DNA from: Gemmatimonadaceae bacterium
GTDB lineage: Bacteria; Gemmatimonadota; Gemmatimonadetes; Gemmatimonadales; Gemmatimonadaceae
Reading direction: 5' to 3'
Assembly (NCBI GenBank): GCA_022843265.1
Contig: JALHNZ010000011.1
Span: forward strand, 1 to 64,000
DNA length: 64,000 bases
Made by a program: the position numbers and the translations under genes. Below the pieces are notes generated by a model. That model did not search any database. It saw only the letters and a list, made by a program, of their open reading frames with translations, and had not been told where the DNA came from. This document shows, one piece after another, positions 26,640 through 34,746 of the stretch (its first letter is position 1; each line of letters opens with the position of its first letter).

Positions 26640-27818
26640 GTGATTTCCACGATTCTCGACCCCGTCGCCGCCCGCGCACTCGCGCCTGAGCTGGCCAGCA
26701 CGCGAAGCCCTGACCTGTGGGTCTATCGCTATGAGGAGCCAACGCACGGCTGGGTGTTGAGCGTGGCGACACACGCCGAGCCCAACAGCGGCAAGTTGTC
26801 TCTGGGTGGTTTTCGCATCGCGCCCGCCGCACGCATGGCGTCTCCCGGATTCACCGCTGAACGTGAGTCGATTGCGCTGGCAGTTGGTATGGAAGAGAAG
26901 GTCTGGTGGTCGCGCGTGACCGGCATTGGCGGGCCGCTCGCCAAACATCAGCTGTCGCGCATTGTCGGTGGCAAGTGTGTGCTCGCTCCAACTCCCGGAT
27001 CGAGAGTCGGAGAGCCGCTCGATTCCGCATTGCTCGATTTTGCGGTTGCGGCGTTTCATGATATTGAGGACACGGCCGGGATTCATCTCATCACCGGACA
27101 GGACCTCGGCCACGGCGTCATGACTACCGGTGAGAGTTCGTTGTCGTATCTCAACGCACGGTATCGTGGGAGCGTGCAGGCCAACACGGCCATACCGACC
27201 GGCGAGGGCAACGTGCAACTGTTGCTCGGGATGTTGCGCGGCATCGGTCTCGACGCGCCGCAAGCCATTATCGGACTCGTGGGCTGCGGCAACATTGGCA
27301 TGCACGTGTTCGGCCGCGTGCGCGCGCTCGGCGCGACCGTGATCGCGCTGGAGTCCAACGCGGACCGGCGGGCACAGCTCGCGGAGCAGGGCATTGCCTG
27401 CTGGACTCCTCAGCAGCGCGGGGCGTTCCTTGCGCAGCCAATGGACGCGATCGTGGTGAATGCGCTCGGTGGTTCACTAGATGCCACCGCGGTCGCCGCG
27501 TGTGTGGCTAATCCCAGACTCACGGTCATCTGTGGCAGCGAAAATCTGGTAATGCCGGATGCGTCACAAGCGCTCGTGTTGCAGCGCGCGGGCAAGATCT
27601 ACGCGCCCACTGAACTCGGCGGAATGGTGGGCTATCTGACCGCGGTTGAGGAGTATCTCACCAAACAGGCGGGCCAGGCATTTGCTGCAGAAGATCTGTT
27701 CGGTGCGGCACAGGAGCTCGAACTCGTGGGCTATGAAGCCACACGGCGCGTGCGTGAATCACACGGTGCGCAGTCGTTTGAAGACGCCGTCGTGTCGCTG
27801 CATCCGGTGGTTCAATAA
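26640..27818 (+). CDS. Divergent Glu/Leu/Phe/Val dehydrogenase family protein
   Basis: 392 aa. The layout follows leucine/glutamate dehydrogenases: GKLSLGGFRI, the substrate-lysine context VGMEEKVWW, GGKCVLAP, then TGQDLGHG with the catalytic Asp. The Rossmann fold is GLVGCGNIGMHVFGRVRALG (about residues 208-227), and the C-terminal AGKIYAPTELGGMVGYLTAVEEYL resembles the helix after NAGG. GGGKG is altered to VGGKC and other motifs are weak, so the amino-acid substrate, or even the reaction, is uncertain. GTG 26640 is chosen because frames further upstream look noncoding; it lies just after a TATACT box. Confidence 0.75.
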   Translation: MISTILDPVAARALAPELASTRSPDLWVYRYEEPTHGWVLSVATHAEPNSGKLSLGGFRIAPAARMASPGFTAERESIALAVGMEEKVWWSRVTGIGGPLAKHQLSRIVGGKCVLAPTPGSRVGEPLDSALLDFAVAAFHDIEDTAGIHLITGQDLGHGVMTTGESSLSYLNARYRGSVQANTAIPTGEGNVQLLLGMLRGIGLDAPQAIIGLVGCGNIGMHVFGRVRALGATVIALESNADRRAQLAEQGIACWTPQQRGAFLAQPMDAIVVNALGGSLDATAVAACVANPRLTVICGSENLVMPDASQALVLQRAGKIYAPTELGGMVGYLTAVEEYLTKQAGQAFAAEDLFGAAQELELVGYEATRRVRESHGAQSFEDAVVSLHPVVQ

Positions 27819-27849
27819 GGCGGATCGCCGGCTCGGTGTGTGCGAGCGA

Positions 27850-28632
27850 CTACCTCGCGCGAAACGCGGCGATCGCATGGCGCGTGAAGTCAGACAACAC
27901 CATCGTGCCGCTCATGGCTGCGCGTTCGGCGAGCAGTGGCTCCCACGCTTCGGTGCCGCTCCAGAACACCCGCTTGAGTTCGCGCATCGCGTCGGGGTTT
28001 GACGCGGCCAGAGTGCGCGCCAATGTGTCGACCGCACTGTCGAGTTCTGCCGCCGATTCCACAACGCGCGCATAGAGACCGTGGCGTTCACCCCAGTCCG
28101 CGTCGCGCCAGTCGGCGTCTACCGACATCGCGCTGAACGGTCCGCGTCCAACGCGTCGCTCGACCACCGTGCCCACCACAAATGGTCCAATGCCCACGGC
28201 CAGCTCGCTCAGCCGTGCGGACGCCGCACGCACCGCGATCGCATAGTCCGACGCCGCGATAATCCCCACCGCACCGCCCGCCGCTTTGCCGTGCACCCGT
28301 GTGACGACGAACTTGGGCGCGCGAATCATGGCCAGAATCACCCGCGAAAAGCCACTGAAAAAATCGGCGCCGTGGGCTGCGTCCTGGATGGACGAAAACT
28401 CGTCGAATGAGGCGCCGGCGCAGAATGGCCCGCTGCCACCGCTCCGCAACACAATGACGCGTGCGTCGGCGTTCTCGCCAAGTGTGGTAATCGTCTGCGC
28501 CAGTTCGCGCAGCAGCGCGCCCGGCAGCGAGTTTCCCTTGGGATGCGAAAACTCGATCGTGCCGATCCCGTCGGCGATCGAAACCGAGACCCGTCCTTCG
28601 GGCACGGATTGCAGCGGAGCGTCGTTGGCCAT
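27850..28632 (-). CDS. Enoyl-CoA hydratase/isomerase family protein
   Basis: 260 aa, crotonase fold. FCAGASFDEFSSI and VHGKAAGGAVGIIAASDYAIA form the two oxyanion-hole segments. In place of the usual catalytic glutamates the sequence reads SELAVGIGPFVVG, so E is retained once (SELA). It starts 63 bases from and divergent to paaA, suggesting a role in phenylacetyl-CoA or fatty-acid oxidation, possibly PaaF-like. ATG 28632 matches the conserved domain; the long upstream extension of the frame is antisense to paaA. Confidence 0.85.
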   Translation of the reverse strand: MANDAPLQSVPEGRVSVSIADGIGTIEFSHPKGNSLPGALLRELAQTITTLGENADARVIVLRSGGSGPFCAGASFDEFSSIQDAAHGADFFSGFSRVILAMIRAPKFVVTRVHGKAAGGAVGIIAASDYAIAVRAASARLSELAVGIGPFVVGTVVERRVGRGPFSAMSVDADWRDADWGERHGLYARVVESAAELDSAVDTLARTLAASNPDAMRELKRVFWSGTEAWEPLLAERAAMSGTMVLSDFTRHAIAAFRAR

Positions 28633-28659
28633 GAGGGGTAAGTTAGTGAGCTGACGCGA

Positions 28660-28695
28660 TTGTCGAATCCCTGTTTTTCCCGGTAGATTGCACAT
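28660..28695 (+). promoter_or_regulatory. Candidate paaA promoter
   Basis: TTGTCG (28660-28665), 18-base spacer, TAGATT (28684-28689), then six bases to the ATG of paaA. There is no room for a ribosome site, so paaABCD may be leaderless. Confidence 0.45.
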
Positions 28696-29661
28696 ATGGA
28701 ACAGCCAACGACCGTGACCGCCGACGAATCGGCCCTCGTCGCCGCCTTTGAGGCGCGCATTGCCGCCGGTGAAAGCATCGAGCCCAAGGACTGGATGCCC
28801 GAGCGCTATCGCCGACAGCTCATTCGCATGATGTCGCAGCACGCGCACTCGGAAATCGTGGGCATGTTGCCGGAGGGCAACTGGATCACCCGAGCGCCCT
28901 CGCTGCGACGCAAAATGTCGCTGATTGCGAAAGTGCAGGACGAAGCGGGCCACGGACTCTACATCTACTGCGGCACCGAGACGCTCGGCGTCGATCGCCA
29001 CGAGCTGGTCGCGCAGTTGCTTGACGGCCGCGCCAAATATTCGAGCATCTTCAACTATCCCACGTTGTCATGGGCGGATATGGGCGTGATTGGCTGGTTC
29101 GTTGATGGCGCGGCCATTGTGAATCAGACCATTCTGGCCAAAGCCTCGTACGGGCCGTACGCCCGCGCCATGGTGCGCATTTGCAAGGAAGAAAACTTCC
29201 ACAAGCGCCAAGGCTACGAAATCTGCGCCACGCTTGCCAACGGCACGCCCGCGCAGCGTGAAATGCTGCAGGAAGCGGTCAACCGTTTCTGGTGGCCCTC
29301 GCTGATGATGTTCGGACCGAGCGATACCGATTCGCCGAACTCCGCCGAGCTGCTCAAGTGGCGCGTGAAGCGCAAGACAAACGACGAACTGCGTCAGCGA
29401 TTCATCAATCTCACGGTGCCGCAAGCGGCCGCGATTGGCGTGACGCTGCCGGATCCGGATTTGCGGTTCAACGCAGAGACCAACAACTGGGAGTTCGGCG
29501 AGATTGATTGGGCCGAGTTTTTCCAGGTGATTGGCGGAAACGGTCCGTGCAACAAGGAACGAATCGCGGCACGCCAGAAGGCGCACGATGACGGCGCGTG
29601 GGTGCGTGAAGCGGCAACTGCGCACGCTGGCAAGCAGCGTCGCGACGTGCAGGCGGCGTAA
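28696..29661 (+). CDS. paaA: Phenylacetyl-CoA epoxidase catalytic subunit
   Basis: 321 aa. The diiron catalytic subunit of the PaaABCE ring 1,2-epoxidase. Carboxylate and His ligands lie in [23 protein letters not shown] and [31 protein letters not shown] is a strongly conserved family segment. It is followed directly by paaB, overlapping by one base (TAATG). Substrate: phenylacetyl-CoA; electrons come from PaaE, which is not in this window. Confidence 0.97.
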   Translation: MEQPTTVTADESALVAAFEARIAAGESIEPKDWMPERYRRQLIRMMSQHAHSEIVGMLPEGNWITRAPSLRRKMSLIAKVQDEAGHGLYIYCGTETLGVDRHELVAQLLDGRAKYSSIFNYPTLSWADMGVIGWFVDGAAIVNQTILAKASYGPYARAMVRICKEENFHKRQGYEICATLANGTPAQREMLQEAVNRFWWPSLMMFGPSDTDSPNSAELLKWRVKRKTNDELRQRFINLTVPQAAAIGVTLPDPDLRFNAETNNWEFGEIDWAEFFQVIGGNGPCNKERIAARQKAHDDGAWVREAATAHAGKQRRDVQAA

Positions 29662-29981
29662 TGGCTACGGATGCAACGGCAGCAAACGGTATCGACACCG
29701 ATGGACAGTGGGGACTCTGGGAAGTCTTCACGCAGGCTGGAAAGGGCGCGCCGCATGAACACGCTGGCAGCGTGCACGCCACCGACGCTGAACACGCGAT
29801 GCAAAACGCGCGCGATGTGTACGCGCGTCGGGGAGAGGCGGTAAGCCTGTGGGTGGTGCCGGCCGAGGCCATCATTGCGTCGGCGCCGAGCGATGCCGGC
29901 CCATTCTTTGATCCGGGCAACGACAAAGCCTATCGTCACCCGCAGTTCTACAAGGTGCCGCGCGGCGTGCGCGTGTTCTGA
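29661..29981 (+). CDS. paaB: Phenylacetyl-CoA epoxidase subunit PaaB
   Basis: 106 aa, small structural/regulatory subunit. QWGLWEVFTQAGKGAPHEHAGSVHATDAEHAMQNARDVYARRGE is the family core, ending FYKVPRGVRVF. It bridges PaaAC dimers. Start and stop overlap paaA and paaC by one base each (TAATG, TGATG), showing a tightly coupled operon. Confidence 0.95.
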   Translation: MATDATAANGIDTDGQWGLWEVFTQAGKGAPHEHAGSVHATDAEHAMQNARDVYARRGEAVSLWVVPAEAIIASAPSDAGPFFDPGNDKAYRHPQFYKVPRGVRVF

Positions 29982-30823
29982 TGGCGGGTCACGACGACGA
30001 AGAAGCGGGAGTCGCGGCCGGAAGCGCCTCCGCCGTCACGATCAATGTGGCGGGTACGCGCGGTCCGTCATTCGGTGCACCACTCGTGGAATACGTGCTG
30101 CGCCTGGGTGATGACCGACTGGTGCTCGGCCATCGTTTGTCCGAATGGACGGGTCATGGACCCATCCTCGAGGAAGACATTGCGCTGTCCAACATGGCGC
30201 TCGATCTGGTTGGTCAGGCCAACATGTTTCTCGGGTTGGCGGGTGAGCTTGAAGGCAAGGGACGTGACGCCGACGCGCTCGCGTTTTTCCGTGAGGGCGT
30301 GCAATACCGCAACGCGCTGATCGTTGAACTGCCGCGTGGCGATTTTGGCTTCACCATGGCGCGGCAATTTCTGTTCGACGTGTACAGCGTGTTGCTGCTC
30401 GACGCACTCGCCTCCTGTGCGCATGAACAGCTGGCCGCGATCGCTGCCAAGTCACTCAAGGAGTGCAAGTATCATCTGCGCCACAGCAGTGAATGGGTGG
30501 TGCGGCTGGGTGATGGCACGGAAGAGAGTCACGCCCGTGTGCAGCAGTCACTGAACGAGCTGTGGCGATATACCGGCGAATTGTTTGCGCACGATGAAAT
30601 CGATGCCGCCGTCGCGGCGCTTGGCGTAACCGTTGACGCGGGCGCGTTGCAGTCGCGGTGGGACAATATGGTGCAGGACGTGTTGCAGCGCGCGACGCTC
30701 TCAGTACCGACGGATGTGGTGATGACCATGGGCGGGCGGCGTGGCCGTCATACAGAGCATCTCGGTCACATGCTCGCTGTCATGCAGAGCGTTGCACGGG
30801 CCCACCCTGGCGCCACCTGGTAG
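29981..30823 (+). CDS. paaC: Phenylacetyl-CoA epoxidase subunit PaaC
   Basis: 280 aa, the ferritin-like partner of PaaA lacking a functional metal site. VEYVLRLGDDRLVLGHRLSEWTGHGPILEEDIALSNMALDLVGQA and LKECKYHLRHSSEWVVRLGDGT are diagnostic. The N-terminal about 25 residues (HDDEEAGVAAGSASAV) are extra compared with typical PaaC. It stabilises PaaA in the epoxidase complex. Confidence 0.95.
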   Translation: MAGHDDEEAGVAAGSASAVTINVAGTRGPSFGAPLVEYVLRLGDDRLVLGHRLSEWTGHGPILEEDIALSNMALDLVGQANMFLGLAGELEGKGRDADALAFFREGVQYRNALIVELPRGDFGFTMARQFLFDVYSVLLLDALASCAHEQLAAIAAKSLKECKYHLRHSSEWVVRLGDGTEESHARVQQSLNELWRYTGELFAHDEIDAAVAALGVTVDAGALQSRWDNMVQDVLQRATLSVPTDVVMTMGGRRGRHTEHLGHMLAVMQSVARAHPGATW

Positions 30824-30828
30824 CGCGC

Positions 30829-31320
30829 ATGTCGCTTACGTCTGAGTCGGTTTACGAAGTACTGCGCTCGGTGATGGATCCGGAGGTGCCGGTGATCAGC
30901 GTGGTGGAGCTGGGCATCATTCGTGATGTACAGGTGGAAGGGAGCACGGTGCGTGTCACGGTCACGCCCACGTACTCCGGTTGTCCCGCGATGCACGAAA
31001 TCGAAGCCGACATTCGGAGTGCGTTGCTGAAGGCTGGCGCGACTGACGTTGACGTGATGACCACGTTTGCACCGGCCTGGACGACTGATTGGATTGGCCC
31101 TGAAGCGCGCGAAAAGTTGCGCGCGTACGGCATCGCGCCGCCAGGGCGCGCCGAGCAGGGAGGGTTAATCACCCTTACCCGTCGGCGCGATCCGGTGCAG
31201 TGTCCGTTTTGCGCCTCGCGCGATACGCGTTTGCAGAGTGAATTCGGATCAACTGCCTGCAAGGCAATTCACGTGTGCAACAGCTGCCGGCAGCCATTCG
31301 ACGAGTTCAAGGCAATCTGA
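30829..31320 (+). CDS. paaD: Phenylacetate pathway protein PaaD (MIP18 domain)
   Basis: 163 aa. An N-terminal MIP18/DUF59 domain (VMDPEVPVISVVELGIIRDV, TPTYSGCPAMHEIE) and a C-terminal zinc ribbon (CPFC near residue 123, CNSC). PaaD is thought to help mature or assemble the Fe-dependent epoxidase or the Fe-S reductase PaaE. It starts 5 bases after the paaC stop. paaE, its usual neighbour, is replaced by convergent genes. Confidence 0.93.
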   Translation: MSLTSESVYEVLRSVMDPEVPVISVVELGIIRDVQVEGSTVRVTVTPTYSGCPAMHEIEADIRSALLKAGATDVDVMTTFAPAWTTDWIGPEAREKLRAYGIAPPGRAEQGGLITLTRRRDPVQCPFCASRDTRLQSEFGSTACKAIHVCNSCRQPFDEFKAI

Positions 31321-31369
31321 GTAGGTCGAACGGCTGCTGACGTGGCATGCGCGGTTTACTCGTACGAAC

Positions 31370-32947
31370 TCACGGCGCCGGATACGTGTAGCTCGAGCCC
31401 ACACCGAGTGGAATGTCGAGCGCCCAGAACCCGAGCAGGAATCCTGTCCAGAGTACGAGCAACGTGGCGGAGAACGGCAACATGAGCGCGAGCAGTGTGC
31501 CAATGCCGCTCGACTTCACATACCGCTGACAGAACACAACAATCAGCGGAAAGTACGGCAGCAGCGGCGTCACAATATTCGTGGATGAGTCGCCGACGCG
31601 ATACGCGGCTTGTGTGAGATCCGGCGAAATGCCGAGCTCCATGAGCATGGGTACCATCACGGCACCAATCAGCGCCCACTTCGCCGATGCGGAGCCCACC
31701 AACAGGTTCACAAATCCGGAGAGAAAGACAATGCCCACGAGCGTCACGCCCATGGGCAATCCCATGGTCTTGAGCCAGGTCGCGCCCTTGATCGCCAGCA
31801 GCGCACCGAGATTGCTCTGCGCGAAGGCATAGATGAACAGCGCGCAAAAGAACGCCATGACCACGTAGTAGCCCATGCCGCTCATGGCTTTCGACATGCC
31901 CGCCACCACATCACGATGTGTCTTCACGCTTCCTGACGCGATGCCATAGACTACGCCGGGAACCAGAAAGAAAATGAAGATGATCGGTACGATCGATTGC
32001 ATGAGTGGTGCAGCCGATACGAGCAGTGAGCTGCCACCCGGTGGCACCGCGTCGGCTGCGGCACGCCACGAGGAACCGGATGGAAGCGCCGTCGCGAGCA
32101 ACAACGCCACCGTCACCCCCATCGACAACACCGCCAGCAGCACACTGCGACGTTCAGTGGTCGTGAGCTCGGCCATCGTGGGGAGTGTGGCCGGATCACC
32201 GTCGATCGCGGTGGCGCGCAGTCGCGGCTCGATCACGAGATCGGTAATGATCCAACCAATTGCCACAATAAGAAACGTGGACGCGGTGGTGAAGAAGTAA
32301 TTGTTGAGCGGATTGATCGTGACATTCGCGTCGGTAATTTGTGCCGCGGCCTGCGTCAGCCCCGCGAGCAGGGGATCCAGGCTCGACGGAATGAAAAACG
32401 TGGCCGAGAACCCACCCGATACACCAGCGAACGCGGCGGCGATGCCCGCCAGCGGATGTCGGCCCGCTGCGAAAAAGATCACGGCGCCAAGCGGAATGAC
32501 CAACACGTAACCCGCGTCGACCGCCACGTGACTGAGCACGCCCACCGCGACGAGAGCAGGTGTGAGCAGCACGCGTGGTGTCACACTCAAAACCGTGCGC
32601 AGCGCGCCGCTGATGAAGCCGGTGTGTTCGGCCACGCCCAGTCCGAGCATGGCGACCAGCACAACGCCGAGCGGCGGAAAGGAAACGAACGTGCTCACCA
32701 TTTTCGACATGAACGTGGTGAGCGCGGCCCCTTCGAGCTGGTTCATCACGCGCAGCGGGTTGCCGCTTCGCGGATCGAGTTCGCTGAACGCGACGCCGGA
32801 GAGGGCCCATGAGACAACCCACACGACCAGTGTGAGCAGCAGGAAGAGCACGGCGGGATCGGGGAGCTTGTTCCCCACGCGCTCAACAACATCGAGCGCG
32901 CGGTAAACGAGGCCGCGGTGCGGGGGAATAGCGGAGGGAGTGTTCAC
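31370..32947 (-). CDS. AbgT-family transporter
   Basis: 525 aa, about 11 membrane segments. DVVERVGNKLPDPAVLFLLLTLVVW, SHVAVDAGYVLVIPLGAVIFFAAGRHPLAGI, AGVSGGFSATF and LLVGSASAKWALIGAVMVPM match AbgT/YdaH/MtrF transporters. Family members import p-aminobenzoyl-glutamate or export sulfonamides using the proton gradient. The GTG start lacks a clear ribosome site; a hairpin sits just upstream. It lies 62 bases after the MATE gene on the same strand, so the pair may form an efflux unit. Confidence 0.93.
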   Translation of the reverse strand: MNTPSAIPPHRGLVYRALDVVERVGNKLPDPAVLFLLLTLVVWVVSWALSGVAFSELDPRSGNPLRVMNQLEGAALTTFMSKMVSTFVSFPPLGVVLVAMLGLGVAEHTGFISGALRTVLSVTPRVLLTPALVAVGVLSHVAVDAGYVLVIPLGAVIFFAAGRHPLAGIAAAFAGVSGGFSATFFIPSSLDPLLAGLTQAAAQITDANVTINPLNNYFFTTASTFLIVAIGWIITDLVIEPRLRATAIDGDPATLPTMAELTTTERRSVLLAVLSMGVTVALLLATALPSGSSWRAAADAVPPGGSSLLVSAAPLMQSIVPIIFIFFLVPGVVYGIASGSVKTHRDVVAGMSKAMSGMGYYVVMAFFCALFIYAFAQSNLGALLAIKGATWLKTMGLPMGVTLVGIVFLSGFVNLLVGSASAKWALIGAVMVPMLMELGISPDLTQAAYRVGDSSTNIVTPLLPYFPLIVVFCQRYVKSSGIGTLLALMLPFSATLLVLWTGFLLGFWALDIPLGVGSSYTYPAP

Positions 32948-32953
32948 ACGTGT

Positions 32954-32982
32954 GGGGGTAGGAGAGCGCCAATCCTACCCCC
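32954..32982 (-). promoter_or_regulatory. Hairpin between the MATE and abgT-family genes
   Basis: A perfect 10-bp stem (GGGGGTAGGA / TCCTACCCCC) with a 9-base loop lies 6 bases before the AbgT start. There is no T tract, so it is more likely a mRNA end-point, processing or translation-control structure than an intrinsic terminator. Confidence 0.5.
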
Positions 32983-33009
32983 GGGGCGGCCTGAGCGGCA
33001 AGGGTCGGG

Positions 33010-34443
33010 CTACAGAGACTTTGTTTTCCACGCCCCTCGCTTGAACAGCACGGCACTGACGATCGCCAGCACCGCGTATGCTACGGGCACCGCGATAAAC
33101 ACACCGCCTTCATCAAATCCCAGCGGTGAAGACAACAGCCACGCCAGTGGAATCTGTACAATCCAGAAACAGAAAAAGTTGATCCAGGTTGGTGTTCGGG
33201 TATCGCCGGCCCCGTTGAACGATTGTTCGAACACCATGCCTAGTGCATACGCGGGAAATCCAAGCCCAATCACGCGAAGCCCAAATACCGCCACGCGTGC
33301 CACGTCGGGTGATGACGTGAAGAGCGACACGAGCACGGGCGCAAACACCAGAAACACCACGCCAACGGAGCCCAGCAGCACCACGTTAATTTTCACCGCC
33401 GTCCATACACTGCGTTCTGCACGGTCCGGGAGCTTGGCCCCAAGTGACTGGCCGACCATCGTGGCCGCCGCCGCGCCAATGCCAAACGCCGGCATGAGCG
33501 CGAACAGGATGATGCGAATAGAAATCGTGTAGCCCGCCAACGCGGTGCTACCGAAACTTGAAACGATGCGCACAAGCGCGATCCAGCTCATCGAACTGAG
33601 CGCGACCTGCACCGTGCCCCAGCCCGAGAGCTGAGCGATGCTCCACATCGTGCTGGGTTCAATCGCCAGGTGCTGCCGACGCACGGCCAGATGTCCGGTG
33701 CCGCGCGTGAGTAGCACGAGCGCATACGCGAGACCAATACCGCGACCAATCGTGGTCGCGATGGCCGCACCAGTCAGTCCGAGTTCAGGAAACGGACCAA
33801 CGCCAAAGATCAGCATGGGGTCAAGCACAATGTTGATGCCGTTGCCAAGAATCAGCACGCGCATGGCAACGGCTGCGTCGCCCGCACCGCGGAATACGGC
33901 GTTCACGAGAAACAACAGAAACGCCGTAGCGCTGCCACCGAGGGTAACGCGCGCGTACATGGTACCCTGACTGAGCACCGTGTTGTCCGCGCCCATCAGC
34001 GTCAGTAGCTCCGGCGCCCAGATTGCGCCAACAACACACAACACCGTGGATAGGCCGAGGCCGAGCAATAACACCTGGACTGCCGCCCGGGCTGCACTGT
34101 CGCCGTCCTTTTCACCAATGCGACGCGCGACAGTGGCCGACGCGCCAATGCTCAGTCCGAACGCAATCGTATAGATCACGATCATCAGCGATTCGGTGAG
34201 TCCAACCGTTGCAACGGCAGCCGCGCCGAGTCGACTGACAAAAAACACGTCGACCACCGCGAAGATGCTCTCCATCGACATCTCAATGACCATGGGCAGC
34301 GCGAGCAACAGAATCGCGCGACCAATCGTGCCGCTGGTGTAGTCGTGAGAGGTACCGCGTAACGCGTCGCGAACATCGCGCCAGATTCCCGCGCCATCGC
34401 GGTTTGCAATTTCAGGCACGGTGGATTCGAGAGGGGAATGCAA
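33010..34443 (-). CDS. MATE-family multidrug efflux transporter
   Basis: 477 aa, 12 membrane segments in two six-helix halves. TSGTIGRAILLLALPMVIEMSMESIFAVVDVFFVSRLG is the N-terminal MATE signature; ARRIGEKDGDSA and GQSLGAKLPDRAERS are the cytoplasmic loops of each half. It exports cationic drugs or metabolites with proton or sodium influx. TTG 34443 is chosen because GAGG lies exactly 7 bases upstream; GTG 34419 has no such site. The gene begins directly after an intrinsic terminator within a structured 303-base leader, so expression is probably set by transcription attenuation. Confidence 0.93.
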   Translation of the reverse strand: MHSPLESTVPEIANRDGAGIWRDVRDALRGTSHDYTSGTIGRAILLLALPMVIEMSMESIFAVVDVFFVSRLGAAAVATVGLTESLMIVIYTIAFGLSIGASATVARRIGEKDGDSAARAAVQVLLLGLGLSTVLCVVGAIWAPELLTLMGADNTVLSQGTMYARVTLGGSATAFLLFLVNAVFRGAGDAAVAMRVLILGNGINIVLDPMLIFGVGPFPELGLTGAAIATTIGRGIGLAYALVLLTRGTGHLAVRRQHLAIEPSTMWSIAQLSGWGTVQVALSSMSWIALVRIVSSFGSTALAGYTISIRIILFALMPAFGIGAAAATMVGQSLGAKLPDRAERSVWTAVKINVVLLGSVGVVFLVFAPVLVSLFTSSPDVARVAVFGLRVIGLGFPAYALGMVFEQSFNGAGDTRTPTWINFFCFWIVQIPLAWLLSSPLGFDEGGVFIAVPVAYAVLAIVSAVLFKRGAWKTKSL

Positions 34444-34458
34444 GGGGAAACCTCGAGA

Positions 34459-34507
34459 GATCAAAAATGAAAATGCCCCGCCTGTTCGTAGTCGAAGCAG
34501 GGGGGGC
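34459..34507 (-). terminator. Intrinsic terminator inside the MATE leader
   Basis: Minus strand: GCCCCCCCTG (34507-34498) pairs with CAGGCGGGGC (34484-34475) with one mismatch. The 13-base loop contains an inner TTCG/CGAA stem, and the tail ATTTTCATTTTTGATC follows. It ends 16 bases before the MATE start codon, 5 bases before its ribosome site. The left arm overlaps an 11-base element that can pair instead with the leader fold, so it behaves like a switchable terminator. Confidence 0.8.
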
Positions 34508-34543
34508 GATTTGATCCTCGAGACGCAGCCGCGCGCGACTCGC

Positions 34544-34663
34544 CTACCAGAGGTGCCCTGCTTCGAGATGCAATGCACTGACCATCGCCGTGGCTACCAT
34601 GCGGTAGCGCACAGCCCGGTGTGACCGGGCGGCGAGAGAAGTGCTGCGAAGCAGGAAGTCCAT
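34544..34663 (-). CDS. Possible 39-codon leader peptide of the MATE gene
   Basis: ATG 34663 opens a 39-codon frame ending TAG 34544, in the MATE leader. The peptide begins MDFLLRSTSLAARSHRAV and is rich in Arg, with an R-Y-R at residues 19-21. The frame covers both strands of the closing helix of the leader fold. No ribosome site is visible before the ATG, and an open frame of this size can occur by chance in GC-rich DNA, so coding status is uncertain. Confidence 0.35.
   Translation of the reverse strand: MDFLLRSTSLAARSHRAVRYRMVATAMVSALHLEAGHLW
34557..34655 (-). promoter_or_regulatory. Structured MATE leader RNA: candidate riboswitch or attenuator
   Basis: On the minus strand the following helices nest: CCTGCTTCG (34655-34647) with CGAAGCAGG (34565-34557); GCACT (34644-34640) with AGTGC (34579-34575); TCGCC (34635-34631) with GGCGA (34589-34585). 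These close a junction with two hairpins, GCCCGGT-CAC-ACCGGGC (34630-34614) and CTACC-GCAT-GGTAG (34607-34594). The 3-prime strand of the closing helix can instead pair over 11 bases with 34502-34492, the left arm of the downstream terminator. This is the layout of a transcriptional riboswitch or ribosome-mediated attenuator. I do not recognise the class. Confidence 0.65.
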
Positions 34664-34746
34664 AGAACGAATACCGGAATCGGAGAAAACGGTTGACGCA
34701 GAATACTACGGCGACCGATCAGCCGAGGCAATCGGTGCTTTGTGGG

